64,000 nt of DNA from Prevotella sp. (GCA_017623655.1 JAGAON010000009.1:62001-126000); one strand, 5' to 3'; shown: positions 53,458-62,378, counted from the stretch's first letter. The notes: a model not told the origin generated them from the letters alone. Translations and numbers: made by a program.

Positions 53458-53534
53458 TTGTAGGGACGCACCTTGGTGCGTCCGCCTGTACATGAAATAC
53501 GACGATTCGGACGCACCAAGGTGCGTCCCTACTA
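53458..53534. repeat. Family B twin palindrome between tRNA-Leu and hisC
   Basis: TTGTAGGGACGCACCTTGG...GTGCGTCCG, a 23-bp spacer, then CGGACGCACCAAGGTGCGTC and CCTACTA. The palindromic cores are perfect. The spacer shares its first bases (CCTG-TAC) with the copy at 44554 (TCTG-CAC). Confidence 0.9.
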
Positions 53535-53615
53535 TTCAAAAAAGGCAGGAACGTATGGCTTGGCACCATACATTCCTGCCCTTCGCTATTCTATCATGCC
53601 GTGATGCCTATCCCA

Positions 53616-54650
53616 TCACATAGACCGCAGCGCACCGAGAAGCTCGCTGTTCTCCTCCTTCGTGCCGATGGTGATGCGCAAACAGTTGTCACACAGCTTG
53701 ACACGGGTGCGGTTGCGCACGATGATTCCTTTATCGACAAGATAGTCGTAGGTGCGCTGGGCATCGTCAACCTTCGCCAAGAAGAAGTTGGCATCGGTGG
53801 GATAAACCTTTTGACATATCTTCAACTCAGAAAAAGCGAGCATCACCCTGTCCCTTTCATGCAACAGAAGCTTCACCCATTGCTCCACGGCATGGGTGTC
53901 AGACATACGCTGCAACGCCTGCTTCTGCGTAAGAAGGTTGACATTGTAAGGATATTTCACCTTGTTATAAAGGTCTATTATCTCCTTGGAAGCAAACGCC
54001 ATGCCGAGCCTTATGGCCGCCGAGCCCCATGCCTTGCTCATTGTCTGGAGCACTATAAGGTTGGGATATTCCGGCAACAGCCGTGTGACGGGTGTCTCAC
54101 GGGAGAAGTCTATGTATGCCTCATCCACCACAACAAGACCTTGGAACTGCTCTATCACCTTTATTACCTCCTCGCGATGCAGGCTGTTGCCCGTGGGATT
54201 GTTGGGGCTGCACAGCCATATCACTTTCGTATTGTCATCACAGGCGGCGAGAACGCGGTCAGCTTCAAGCTGGTATTGGTCATTGAGCATAACATTGCGG
54301 TACTCCACATTGTTAATGTCGGCGCACACTTCATACATCCCGTAGGTAGGACATATCGCCACAACGTTATCCTGCTTCGGCTCACAGAAGCAGCGATAGA
54401 CGAGGTCTATGGCCTCATCGGAACCGTTGCCGAGGAAGATACACTCCTCCGGCACGCCCTTTATCTGCGACAACCGTGCCTTGACCTCATGCTGAAGCGG
54501 GTCCGGATAGCGGTTGAAAGGGTCGTTATAAGGGTTTTCGTTGGCGTCAAGGAAGACGTGGGCGGCACGTCCGCTGTACTCGCTGCGTGCGCTGCTGTAT
54601 GGTGCAAGTGACCAGATGTTGGGTCGTGTGAGTTGCTGTAATGGTTTCAT
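53616..54650 (-). CDS. hisC: Histidinol-phosphate aminotransferase
   Basis: 344 residues. [17 protein letters not shown] at the N-terminus is the HisC hallmark. PLP residues follow in the class II order: [27 protein letters not shown] and the PLP lysine in [13 protein letters not shown]. It converts imidazoleacetol phosphate to L-histidinol phosphate. In Bacteroidetes it normally sits between hisD and hisB. Here it is 3.9 kb from hisD with its own promoter inside the end of the upstream gene (54815-54845), and no hisB follows. Confidence 0.95.
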   Translation of the reverse strand: MKPLQQLTRPNIWSLAPYSSARSEYSGRAAHVFLDANENPYNDPFNRYPDPLQHEVKARLSQIKGVPEECIFLGNGSDEAIDLVYRCFCEPKQDNVVAICPTYGMYEVCADINNVEYRNVMLNDQYQLEADRVLAACDDNTKVIWLCSPNNPTGNSLHREEVIKVIEQFQGLVVVDEAYIDFSRETPVTRLLPEYPNLIVLQTMSKAWGSAAIRLGMAFASKEIIDLYNKVKYPYNVNLLTQKQALQRMSDTHAVEQWVKLLLHERDRVMLAFSELKICQKVYPTDANFFLAKVDDAQRTYDYLVDKGIIVRNRTRVKLCDNCLRITIGTKEENSELLGALRSM

Positions 54651-54661
54651 ATCTTTTGGAA

Positions 54662-54800
54662 TTAAAGGTTATTGGTTGCGGGTTGCAGGTCTTTTGGATA
54701 CAGAGAACGGCACACAGGCAATGTGACCTTCCGCCTACCGCTCGGCTTTGCCGCTTTCATAGTTGCGGAGAACCGGAGAAAGAACCTTAAAACTACAAAC
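54662..54800. repeat. Family F palindrome in hisC leader
   Basis: AAAGGTTATTGGTTGCGGGTTGCAGG on one side, ACCTTAAAACTACAAACC on the other, with C/G-rich CCGCCTACCGCTCGGC between. It is in the predicted leader of hisC (about 165 nt). Confidence 0.55.
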
Positions 54801-54814
54801 CTGTCCTTAATCGG

Positions 54815-54845
54815 CAAAGTTACTAATTAATCATGATTCAGGCAA
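54815..54845 (-). promoter_or_regulatory. hisC promoter inside the end of the upstream lyase gene
   Basis: Minus-strand TTG (54845-54843), 20 bp, TAACTTTG (54822-54815). The -33 lies in the last codons of the MalY-like gene. Confidence 0.72.
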
Positions 54846-56002
54846 ACTTTTGCCATTCTTTTTAGTCCTTCGTGCAGTTTCTGCCTCTGCGTGGCAAGGT
54901 TGATGCGGATGAAGTCGCGTCCTGCCGCACCGTAATGCTGCCCTTCACTGACGCATACCTTGGCCTCGTCGAGCAGCCGTCCGGCAAGTTCTGCGCCTGA
55001 AACACCGAGTGATGAGACGTTCACCCACAAGAGGTAAGTGCCTTCCAGTTTCGTGACTCTAAGCATAGGGAGGTGCTCCGCCATGAAAGCGCGGGCGAAA
55101 TCGTAGTTGGAATAGACATATTCCTTCATCTGGTTCATCCACTCTTCTCCCTCGGTCGTATATGCGCTTTGCAGTGCTATGACGCCGAACGGATTGACAT
55201 CGCATACCTCGTTTATGTTTATCGCCTTGTCTATGCGGCGCCTTATGCCGTCATCGGCGGCAATGATGTTGGCTATCTGCAAGCCGGCGATGTTGAATGT
55301 CTTTGACGGAGAGACGCAGACGGCGCACGGAGCGTCGCTGACGGAGTCGAAGGGGGTGTAACGGCAGCCATTGGTAAACTCGCAATGTATCTCGTCCGCA
55401 ATGACGAACACGCCGTTACGGCGGCATATTCCGCCCATCATCCTCAGTTCCTCGGCCGTCCATACACGGCCGGCGGGGTTATGGGGGTTGCAGAGAAGAA
55501 AGACTTTCACGGCCGGATCGGCGCACTGCCGTTCAAAATCCGCGAAGTCGATATGGTATGTCGGCAGTGTGTTTTCATCGCCGGCATCATAGACAAGGGT
55601 GTTGTCGGCAAGAAGACACCGGTTGTTGCGTATGCTGGAAAAGAAACAGTTATACACCGGTGTCTGCACAAGCACCTTGTCACCGGGCTGTGTCATGGCC
55701 TTGATGATGGCCGAAATGGCCGGCACCACGCCCGTGGTGTATATGTACCATGCCTTTTCCGTCCGCCAGTTATGGCGGCGGTGAAACCAGTCTATGGTGG
55801 CTTGGTAGAAGCTGTCGGGCACTGCCGTATAGCCGAAACACCCGTGCTGCATACGCTGCCGCAATGCCTGTATTATGACTGGAGCCGTCTCAAAGTCCAT
55901 ATCCGCCACCCACAGGGGGATGGTTTCATTGTCGGGCATCGTGTCATACTTGTAACTGTTCGTGCCAAAACGGTTGACGGGAAGGTCGAAATTGTATTGC
56001 AT
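54827..56002 (-). CDS. MalY/PatB-type pyridoxal-phosphate C-S lyase
   Basis: 391 residues from ATG 56002. A longer frame to 56188 is a translation of the family A repeat and is rejected. Characteristic stretches are PVNRFGTNSYKYD and IPLWVADMDFETAP at the N-terminus, NPHNPAGRVW, ADEIHCEFT, and PSKTFNIAGLQIAN with the PLP lysine. Family members cleave cystathionine or cysteine (beta C-S lyases). It sits between DUF3737 and hisC, in the place where the histidine operon is broken. Confidence 0.92.
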   Translation of the reverse strand: MQYNFDLPVNRFGTNSYKYDTMPDNETIPLWVADMDFETAPVIIQALRQRMQHGCFGYTAVPDSFYQATIDWFHRRHNWRTEKAWYIYTTGVVPAISAIIKAMTQPGDKVLVQTPVYNCFFSSIRNNRCLLADNTLVYDAGDENTLPTYHIDFADFERQCADPAVKVFLLCNPHNPAGRVWTAEELRMMGGICRRNGVFVIADEIHCEFTNGCRYTPFDSVSDAPCAVCVSPSKTFNIAGLQIANIIAADDGIRRRIDKAININEVCDVNPFGVIALQSAYTTEGEEWMNQMKEYVYSNYDFARAFMAEHLPMLRVTKLEGTYLLWVNVSSLGVSGAELAGRLLDEAKVCVSEGQHYGAAGRDFIRINLATQRQKLHEGLKRMAKVCLNHD

Positions 56003-56096
56003 GGCTGTTGGTTGGAAAACTGTTTTCTGCATTAGTTCCATCGTTTGGAAACCGTGTCTGTAACCGGCTGACAGACAGGGACTGCAAGAGGCGATT

Positions 56097-56184
56097 GCAA
56101 TCAGCACCTGATTACAGTGCAAACAGGTGCTGATTACCGTGTGAACTGGTGCTGATTGCAGTGTGAACAGCACCTGATTGCGTG
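56097..56184. repeat. Family A element, copy 6 (4 x 22 bp)
   Basis: Units start at 56097, 56119, 56141 and 56163 with centres CACC, GGTG, GGTG, CACC. A lone half-unit TTATCAGCACCCGGTTATC at 56226-56244 overlaps the stop of the DUF3737 gene. Confidence 0.92.
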
Positions 56185-56239
56185 GCAATGTGTTTTCATG
56201 CCCATTGCCAATGGGATTTCCGGGGTTATCAGCACCCGG

Positions 56240-57079
56240 TTATCTCACCACCGCATCGGCCGGTTTCTTCTGGTTTTCGTCTATTATCATTTCCCCGCAT
56301 CTACCCTCCACGGTTATCGTTCCGCTTGTCGGGTTCTTGATACTCACCACGTCTCCCTTGATGTTTCCGTTGACAGTGGAGTATTCAAAGAGCAGGTTGG
56401 CGTCGTCTCCGAATGTGCAGTCCTCAAGTGTCAGGCCGTCAACATAACACAGCAACTGCTCGCCGGTAAGGTGACAGCGCACCAGTTTCATGTTCTTGGC
56501 ATACCATCCGAGGTATTCTCCGTTGACCTCGCAATCTACAAGGGTCACGTTCTCCGACTCCCAAAAGGCATCCTTGGAGTTGATTACGGCATTGCGGATT
56601 TCCACGTTCCTTGCATATTGGAAACTGTAATTGCCGTCCTGACGGTAGTTCTCGATGCGTATGTCGGACGTGTGCATGAACAGGTAGTCGCAGTTGCATA
56701 TCGTTACGTTCTGCAAGGTGACGTTGCGGCAGTCCCACAAGGTCTCCTCTCCGTTGGTGAAGTCCGTGTTCCTCACCGTAATGTTCTCCATCCTGCGGAA
56801 CATCTTTGGCGCATCTACCTTGCAGTCCGTCATGACACAGTCCTTGGAATACCACAGGCTGGACCGCGCACTCTCCGCGAAATAACTGCCGGTAACCTTG
56901 AATCCGTATGTTTCCCAAAACACGTACTTGCCCTCAAAGGTGCAGTTGTCGGCCTCAATGTCGCTTGATTCCTTGATTGACGACTCGCCGGCGTGTATCG
57001 TTACGTTCTCCAGCCGCAGGCCGTGTGAGGCATACAGCGGCCTTTCCCCGCCAAATTCCTTGTCCCTGATAATCTTCAT
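56240..57079 (-). CDS. DUF3737 family protein, right-handed beta-helix
   Basis: 279 residues. The sequence is a run of short V/I-rich rungs with C/N turns (LRLENVTIHAGESSI, NVTLQNVTICNCDYL, ENVTLVDCEVNGEYL), which makes a pectin-lyase-like right-handed parallel beta-helix. No signal peptide is seen. The family is DUF3737, known as a common cytoplasmic protein in gut bacteria without assigned activity. Its ATG overlaps the MATE gene stop by four bases. Confidence 0.88.
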   Translation of the reverse strand: MKIIRDKEFGGERPLYASHGLRLENVTIHAGESSIKESSDIEADNCTFEGKYVFWETYGFKVTGSYFAESARSSLWYSKDCVMTDCKVDAPKMFRRMENITVRNTDFTNGEETLWDCRNVTLQNVTICNCDYLFMHTSDIRIENYRQDGNYSFQYARNVEIRNAVINSKDAFWESENVTLVDCEVNGEYLGWYAKNMKLVRCHLTGEQLLCYVDGLTLEDCTFGDDANLLFEYSTVNGNIKGDVVSIKNPTSGTITVEGRCGEMIIDENQKKPADAVVR

Positions 57080-58524
57080 TGTGTGTTACTCTTATCCTTT
57101 ATACTGCTCCACCCCTTGGTGCAAAGCCTGATTATAAATATCGTTCCACGCACGCAAAGCTCTATGGCCATCGCTAACCATACGCCATGCAGACCCATGG
57201 AATACACAAAAACAGATGTCAACGTTACCCTGACACCCCAGATGCTGCACAGGTTCATGATGCTTGGCACCACCGTTTTTCCCGCGCCTACAAACACCGC
57301 GTTGGCCACAATGGCCGCCGCGAAGCCTGGTTCCGCCCACGCTTCTATGCGGAGGATTTCCGATCCGAGTTTAATGACATCCGTATCAGGCGTTATCAGC
57401 GCCATCATCTCCGGCGCGAAGACCCACATGACCAGTCCCATAAACGCCATTATGCCCATTCCCAGAGCCATGGAAATCCATGCGAAGCTGTGCATCAGGT
57501 CACGTCTCTGTGCCCCTTTGCTCTGCCCTACCAGCGTGGTAGCGGCGTCAGCCACACCGTGTCCGGGCATATAACACAGGCTTTCAACGTTGATGGCGAA
57601 GGTGTTTGCAGCTATGGCGATGCTGCCCAAGGGGGCGATGATGGAGCTGATGGTTATCTGTGCGGTACACATGATGCCGCGTTCCATGCTTATCGGTATG
57701 CCGATGAATCCCGCTTTCTTCAACGTTTTCCACGTGGGAAGATACGGATACAGCGTTCTCCACACTCCTTTTTCCTGATATTCACGGGGCACGAGAGTCT
57801 CCGTCGTGTCATTAGAGAAGCGCAGTGCCTTGTCTTTCACTATAAGGGAATACAGCATACAGAGCACGGTCACGAAATAAGCGACGATGGTTCCGTATGC
57901 CGCTCCTGCCGTTCCCATCCCGCATTGGAAGATGAATACGTAGTTGAAGATAATATCCAAGGTGCACATCATGACCATAAGCATGCTCGGCACCTTCACG
58001 TTTCCGCTGCATCTGAGGCTTCCCGCCGCCAGACTGTTAAGCACAATGAGCGGCATTCCGCAGGCGAATATATTGAAATATGCCGTTGCGTCGGCGCAAA
58101 TCACATCGTCTGCGCCCAGCCAATGGGGCAGTCCCGGAGCGATGCCAAGGCCTATAAGCATCAGTATCAGGGAGAAAACCAGCCCTGACAAGATGCCTTG
58201 CCTTATAACGGTGCGTGCCCCTTGCAGGTCTTTCGCCCCCACCCTATGCGCCACTTGCACAGAGAATCCGGCGGCAAAGGCCGACGTCAGGCCTCCGAAC
58301 AGCCAGATGGTAGTAGAGACAAGACCCACCGCCGCGGCCTCATCGGTACTTAGATGCCCCAGCATGGCGGCGTCTATCATCTGCATAACGATGGAGGACA
58401 GCTGGGCGATGATGGCCGGCAAACTCAAAATGACAGTGAGACGAAGCTTCTGTTGAAGCGTCATCTCACAATCTTCCCGGCTCAACATGCCGAGCAACTC
58501 GTCTTTTGTATGATGCCTTGACAT
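57076..58524 (-). CDS. MATE-family multidrug/toxin exporter
   Basis: 482 residues from ATG 58524, which overlaps the hisD stop by one base (TGATG). A longer frame to 58596 would lie inside hisD. Twelve membrane segments in two halves are visible. The first starts with LRLTVILSLPAIIAQLSSIV, then IDAAMLGHLS, and the second half begins near GFIGIPISMERGIMCTAQ. MATE exporters use a sodium or proton gradient to expel drugs or metabolites. The tight link to hisD is odd for an exporter. Confidence 0.93.
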   Translation of the reverse strand: MSRHHTKDELLGMLSREDCEMTLQQKLRLTVILSLPAIIAQLSSIVMQMIDAAMLGHLSTDEAAAVGLVSTTIWLFGGLTSAFAAGFSVQVAHRVGAKDLQGARTVIRQGILSGLVFSLILMLIGLGIAPGLPHWLGADDVICADATAYFNIFACGMPLIVLNSLAAGSLRCSGNVKVPSMLMVMMCTLDIIFNYVFIFQCGMGTAGAAYGTIVAYFVTVLCMLYSLIVKDKALRFSNDTTETLVPREYQEKGVWRTLYPYLPTWKTLKKAGFIGIPISMERGIMCTAQITISSIIAPLGSIAIAANTFAINVESLCYMPGHGVADAATTLVGQSKGAQRRDLMHSFAWISMALGMGIMAFMGLVMWVFAPEMMALITPDTDVIKLGSEILRIEAWAEPGFAAAIVANAVFVGAGKTVVPSIMNLCSIWGVRVTLTSVFVYSMGLHGVWLAMAIELCVRGTIFIIRLCTKGWSSIKDKSNTQ

Positions 58525-59807
58525 CAGAAAACACTTTTCACCCGCAGCCGCATAGCGTTGGCATGAGCCTCCAGCTGTTCGTTTTCCGCCATACATACCA
58601 CTGCGGGACCTATCGCTTTGATTCCTTCCCGTGTGAGATGCTGGAACGTTATCTTGCGGTTGTAGGAGTCAAGATTAACTCCGCTGTACGACATAGCGTA
58701 GCCATGCGTGGGCAAAGTGTGGTTCGTTCCGCTGGCATAGTCACCCGCTGACTCGCAGGCATAGCTGCCGAGGAATACCGAACCGGCGTTTGTCACCTTC
58801 TCCGCAAGTGCTTCATAGTCGTCGGTTGCAATGATAAGATGCTCCGGAGCGTATGCGTTACTGAGTGCCATGGCCTCTTCCTTGTCGCCGACAAGCACGA
58901 ACTGTGAGTTGGCGAGCGTCTTTTCCGCTATTTCATGGCGCGGAAGCATGGCGAGCTGGGTTTCCGTTTCCCTTACGACCTCGTTGAGCATAGCCTCGGA
59001 AGTGGATATGAGTATCACCTGCGAGTCCGTTCCATGCTCTGCCTGCGAGAGCAGATCGGCCGCCACAAAGGAAGCGTTGCTGCTGTCATCGGCTATGACA
59101 CACACCTCACTCGGCCCCGCCGGCATGTCTATCGCCACGTCATGCAGCGACACTTGTTGCTTCGCCGCCATGACATACTGGTTGCCCGGGCCGAAGATTT
59201 TATACACCTTCGGCACGGATTCCGTACCGTATGCCATCGCTCCTATGGCCTGCACACCGCCGGCCTTGAATATCTTGCTGACGCCGGCAACGCGTGCCGC
59301 CACGAGAATGGCGGGATTAACCTTGCCTTCCTTGTTCGGAGGCGTGCAGAGAACTATCTCCCTGCATCCGGCAATCTTGGCCGGAGTGGCGAGCATAAGC
59401 ACCGTGGAGAACAAGGGAGCCGTGCCTCCGGGGATGTAAAGCCCCACCTTTTCTATGGGCATACTCTTCTGCCAGCACTCCACACCTGTTGCGGTCTGCA
59501 CCTTTCTTCCCTCAAATTTCTGCGACTCATGGAACGCCGCTATATTGTGGTGAGCCAGCACGAGGGCGTCTTTCAGTTCCTTGTCAACAAGGTTCTCCGC
59601 CTCCTGCATCTCCTCTTCGGTCACCGCAAGCTGCGCAAGCACGGCCTTGTCAAACTTTTCCTCGTATGCAATGACCGCCTTGTCACCACGCTCCCGCACG
59701 TCAGCAAGCACGGAAGACACAGTGGCGTTGAGCTGCGACACGTCCAGATGAGGACGCTCGCATATCTTCGCGTATTGTTCCTTGGAAGGATATTTTATAA
59801 TGTTCAT
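58524..59807 (-). CDS. hisD: Histidinol dehydrogenase
   Basis: 427 residues. NAD/substrate motifs: YIPGGTAPLFSTVLML, GPGNQYVMAAKQQV, DMPAGPSEVCVIAD, zinc ligands in LSQAEHGTDSQ, and GTNHTLPTHGYAMSYSGV near the end. It oxidises L-histidinol to histidine in two steps. hisG lies 115 bp upstream, separated by two family D palindromes (59840-59914). The MATE gene start overlaps its stop. Confidence 0.96.
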   Translation of the reverse strand: MNIIKYPSKEQYAKICERPHLDVSQLNATVSSVLADVRERGDKAVIAYEEKFDKAVLAQLAVTEEEMQEAENLVDKELKDALVLAHHNIAAFHESQKFEGRKVQTATGVECWQKSMPIEKVGLYIPGGTAPLFSTVLMLATPAKIAGCREIVLCTPPNKEGKVNPAILVAARVAGVSKIFKAGGVQAIGAMAYGTESVPKVYKIFGPGNQYVMAAKQQVSLHDVAIDMPAGPSEVCVIADDSSNASFVAADLLSQAEHGTDSQVILISTSEAMLNEVVRETETQLAMLPRHEIAEKTLANSQFVLVGDKEEAMALSNAYAPEHLIIATDDYEALAEKVTNAGSVFLGSYACESAGDYASGTNHTLPTHGYAMSYSGVNLDSYNRKITFQHLTREGIKAIGPAVVCMAENEQLEAHANAMRLRVKSVF

Positions 59808-59839
59808 ATTCTTTTTTTGAGGATAGTGCCCCCTACCAA

Positions 59840-59914
59840 CTCCCCCGCGGGGGAGAGCAAATACATCTTTCCGGTATTATCCCCCTCCCTCGGGAGGGGG
59901 AAAGTGGGAGGGGC
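59840..59914. repeat. Two family D palindromes between hisG and hisD
   Basis: CTCCCCCGCGGGGGAG at 59840-59855 and CCCCCTCCCTCGGGAGGGGG at 59881-59900, the latter followed by AAGTGGGAGGGGCTC. Both could form strong hairpins in the his mRNA and lower hisD expression relative to hisG. Confidence 0.8.
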
Positions 59915-59922
59915 TCCGGTTT

Positions 59923-60774
59923 TTACAATATCATCTTCTCTATCGGCAGCACGAGGATGCCTTCCGCTCCGGCAGCCTTCAACTGCCCTACTATCTCCCA
60001 GAAGTGCTTTTGGTCTATCACGGTATGGACGGAAGTCCATCCCTCCGTCGCCAAAGGCAGCACTGTGGGTGACTTTATTCCCGGCAGTATAGCGACAATG
60101 TCATTCACCTTTTCCGTCGGGGCGTTCATCAGGACATACTTCTTGTCGTCAGCCACAAGGACGGACTTTATGCGGAACAGGAACTCGTCCAGCACGCTCT
60201 GCTTCTCCGGTGTCAGCTCCTTGTTGCCAATCAGCAGAGCCTCGCTCTTCATCACCACCTCCACTTCGCGGAGCTTGTTGCTGACGAGCGTGGAGCCGCT
60301 TGACACGATGTCGAAGATGCCGTCGGACAATCCTATGCCCGGAGCAATCTCCACCGAACCCTGAATGACGTGTATGTCGATGCTGATATTGTTGTCATCG
60401 GCAAACTTCTGGAGAATCTTGGGGTAAGAGGTGGCAATCTTCTTGCCGTCAAACCACTGCACGCCGGGATAATCCACAGCCTCAGGGATTGCGAGGGAGA
60501 TGCGGCACTTGGAGAAACCGAGACGCTTTACGATGTTGGCATCCTCCCCACGCTCCACAAATTCGTTCTCACCCACGATGCCGATGTCGGCGACACCGCT
60601 TGCCACACACTCCGGAATATCATCGTCACGCATATAAAGCACCTCCAGAGGGAAGTTGCTTGACTGCACGAGCAGGGTGCGGCGGGCGTTGTTTATCTTG
60701 ATACCTGTCTCCTTGAGGAGGTTCATTGTGTCCTCATAAAGACGACCTTTGGACTGAACTGCGATTCTTAACAT
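59923..60774 (-). CDS. hisG: ATP phosphoribosyltransferase, long form
   Basis: 283 residues, so the long form with the C-terminal regulatory domain and no need for HisZ. Motifs: MLRIAVQSKGRLYEDTM, DIGIVGENEF, KKIATSYPKIL, GSVEIAPGIGLSDGIFDIVSSG, and the closing histidine-binding ACT-like region (EGWTSVHTVIDQKHFWEIV). It catalyses the first and committed step of histidine synthesis and is feedback-inhibited by histidine. The promoter is at 60910-60940 with a leader of about 130 nt. Confidence 0.96.
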   Translation of the reverse strand: MLRIAVQSKGRLYEDTMNLLKETGIKINNARRTLLVQSSNFPLEVLYMRDDDIPECVASGVADIGIVGENEFVERGEDANIVKRLGFSKCRISLAIPEAVDYPGVQWFDGKKIATSYPKILQKFADDNNISIDIHVIQGSVEIAPGIGLSDGIFDIVSSGSTLVSNKLREVEVVMKSEALLIGNKELTPEKQSVLDEFLFRIKSVLVADDKKYVLMNAPTEKVNDIVAILPGIKSPTVLPLATEGWTSVHTVIDQKHFWEIVGQLKAAGAEGILVLPIEKMIL

Positions 60775-60778
60775 TTCC

Positions 60779-60835
60779 TTATGACTTGTTTTTGTTTTTA
60801 CGGGTTGCCCCGCCCGCTTGCACGTTTAGCTTCAT
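60779..60835 (-). other. Short upstream ORF in the hisG leader
   Basis: An ATG-started 18-codon frame (MKLNVQAGGATRKNKNKS) ends four bases before the hisG start. It has no histidine codons, so it is not a classical his attenuator leader peptide. It may set hisG translation by re-initiation, or be chance. Confidence 0.3.
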
Positions 60836-60909
60836 CTGCGTTATCCTGATTATACATAACCGAACAGTCTTGCATACAAACAGCGTGACAACCATATTGT
60901 TTCTGACTG

Positions 60910-60940
60910 CAAAGTTACAACATTTTCCCCGAAAATCCAA
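60910..60940 (-). promoter_or_regulatory. hisG promoter
   Basis: Minus-strand TTG (60940-60938), 20 bp, TAACTTTG (60917-60910). Leader about 130 nt. Confidence 0.72.
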
Positions 60941-61019
60941 ATTTTATTTCAAGGTAAGTTACGACAATCCGTAACACACTATATAACAGGCCGATACACA
61001 AAGGCAAAAAGATGCCGCC

Positions 61020-61107
61020 GCAATCAGCACCTGTTTGCATCGTAATCAGGTGCTGATCACACAGTAAAAGGGTGCTGATTGCAGTGTAATCTGGTGCTGA
61101 TAGCGAG
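61020..61107. repeat. Family A element, copy 7 (4 x 22 bp)
   Basis: Units start at 61020, 61042, 61064 and 61086, with centres CACC, GGTG, GGTG, GGTG. A family C element begins 19 bp after the last unit. Confidence 0.92.
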
Positions 61108-61126
61108 AGGGGATGATATGGGGAAA

Positions 61127-61434
61127 AAGCCCGGAACGGGCGACATAATACAGCCCGGTGCGTAAGCGCCGGGTAAGCATGGGCACTCGGAAACACCATT
61201 GGAACCCCGCAGCCGGCAGGCGAGGTGGCCAAAGGCCGCCGAGGGGTAAGGAAACAAGAGGGCAATAGAACAAAAAGGCGACACGGCAAAAAGGCGGACA
61301 AGGCATAACACCCCTCGTCGCACTCCGTGCTCCTCGCCTGCCGGCTACGGGGTGCCAATACGTTTTATCGCCCGATACAATTAAACCCAGCGCTTACGCA
61401 CTGGGCTATACTCTGTCACCCCTTTGGGGTTCGA
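61127..61434. repeat. Family C two-armed element, copy 3
   Basis: Left arm: GCCCGGAACGGGC, CCCGGTGCGTAAGCGCCGGG, AACCCCG...GGCC-aaa-GGCC...CGAGGGGT. Right arm: ACCCCTCG...GCAC-tcc-GTGC...CGGGGT, CCCAGCGCTTACGCACTGGG and ACCCCTTTGGGGT. Same plan as copies 1 and 2 with different but paired stems. Confidence 0.88.
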
Positions 61435-61451
61435 CGCAGTTTTATAATTGA

Positions 61452-62378
61452 TTATCCTGCACCAACTTCCCTCATTACTCTCTTCAAGCCCTTCCTGCCC
61501 CACACAAGACAGAAGGCGAAGAGCATCCTGACGGACAGGATGCACACCGCGGAAACGCCGCACACGCCGAATGTCATCGTGTCTTCCAGCATGGAATGGT
61601 TCATTATGAGGTGATAGTTCACCTCATTGGCCTCCTCCCTTGTTATCTGTCCGCTGTCTTCAAGGTCAAGCATCGCCGCGGAACCGTAGCTAATACCCAG
61701 CACATTGCCCACAAGCCACAGGTAGGCGGCGTTCTCCGGCAGACCGAAGAAACGCATGACGGGACGCAGGGGGACGACAAGCATGCGCATGATGTTGTAT
61801 CGTTCAAGGACACGCTGCAATACCATCAGCGTGTAAATAAGCACCAGTATCATCAGTGACATACGCACAGAACCGCAAGCCCACTGCCACACCACATCCC
61901 ACACGGACACATCCGCCGCCACCGTATGCCGCGCAATGAAGGGCCGGGGCATGGAGGGAAGCACTATGTTAAGGCCGAAGGCGGCTATGAAGGCGGCCAT
62001 GATGCGCAGCAAGCCCATCTTGTAAGGATTGGAACCGACCTTGTTTATAACGGCGCATTCCAGCGGAAGGGCGTGGCACAGCACCATCATCACGGCGAGG
62101 ATGGTGGCCTCACGCATCGTCAACGCCATGCTCATCATCACGGCAAGGCCGGCGTATGTGGTGACGGAAGCGGCCGTAAGAAACGCTATGGCGGATGCGC
62201 CGGGCAGGCCTAAATACCGGAACACGGGATTCAAGTACTGCGACAGCCACGCTATCACGCCGTAATGCTGCATAAGAATGACCGCCAAAGATATGGGAAC
62301 CATAATCTTCAGCAGCCACAATGTTGTCTTGACAGAAGGAGCAAAAGCGTCCTCAAAGCATATAAGAAGTTTCTTCAT
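61452..62378 (-). CDS. Nucleoside-recognition (Gate) domain membrane protein
   Basis: 308 residues with about eight hydrophobic segments. The two halves each carry the Gate-domain style (MVPISLAVILMQHYGVIAWLSQYL..FRYLGLPGASAIAFLTAA and VLERYNIMRMLVVPLRPVMRFFGLPENAAYLW), as in SpmA/SpmB and YjiH proteins. Conserved Gly/Pro pairs sit between helices. The family is linked to nucleoside or small-solute movement in the inner membrane. The substrate is unknown. Confidence 0.85.
   Translation of the reverse strand: MKKLLICFEDAFAPSVKTTLWLLKIMVPISLAVILMQHYGVIAWLSQYLNPVFRYLGLPGASAIAFLTAASVTTYAGLAVMMSMALTMREATILAVMMVLCHALPLECAVINKVGSNPYKMGLLRIMAAFIAAFGLNIVLPSMPRPFIARHTVAADVSVWDVVWQWACGSVRMSLMILVLIYTLMVLQRVLERYNIMRMLVVPLRPVMRFFGLPENAAYLWLVGNVLGISYGSAAMLDLEDSGQITREEANEVNYHLIMNHSMLEDTMTFGVCGVSAVCILSVRMLFAFCLVWGRKGLKRVMREVGAG

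Larger units (their letters stand above)
60775..61451. other. 677-bp gap with hisG promoter, A and C elements
   Basis: Between hisG and the nucleoside-recognition gene are the hisG leader and promoter, family A (61020-61107) and, directly after it, family C (61127-61434). A 147-codon minus-strand frame across 60915-61358 is a repeat translation and not a gene. Confidence 0.7.

Noticed and set aside
56003-56188. N-terminal extension of the MalY-like lyase
   Set aside because: The added 62 residues translate the family A element. The family start is at 56002.
60915-61358. 147-codon frame on the minus strand
   Set aside because: It runs through families A and C and the hisG promoter. The same kind of peptide arises at other C copies.
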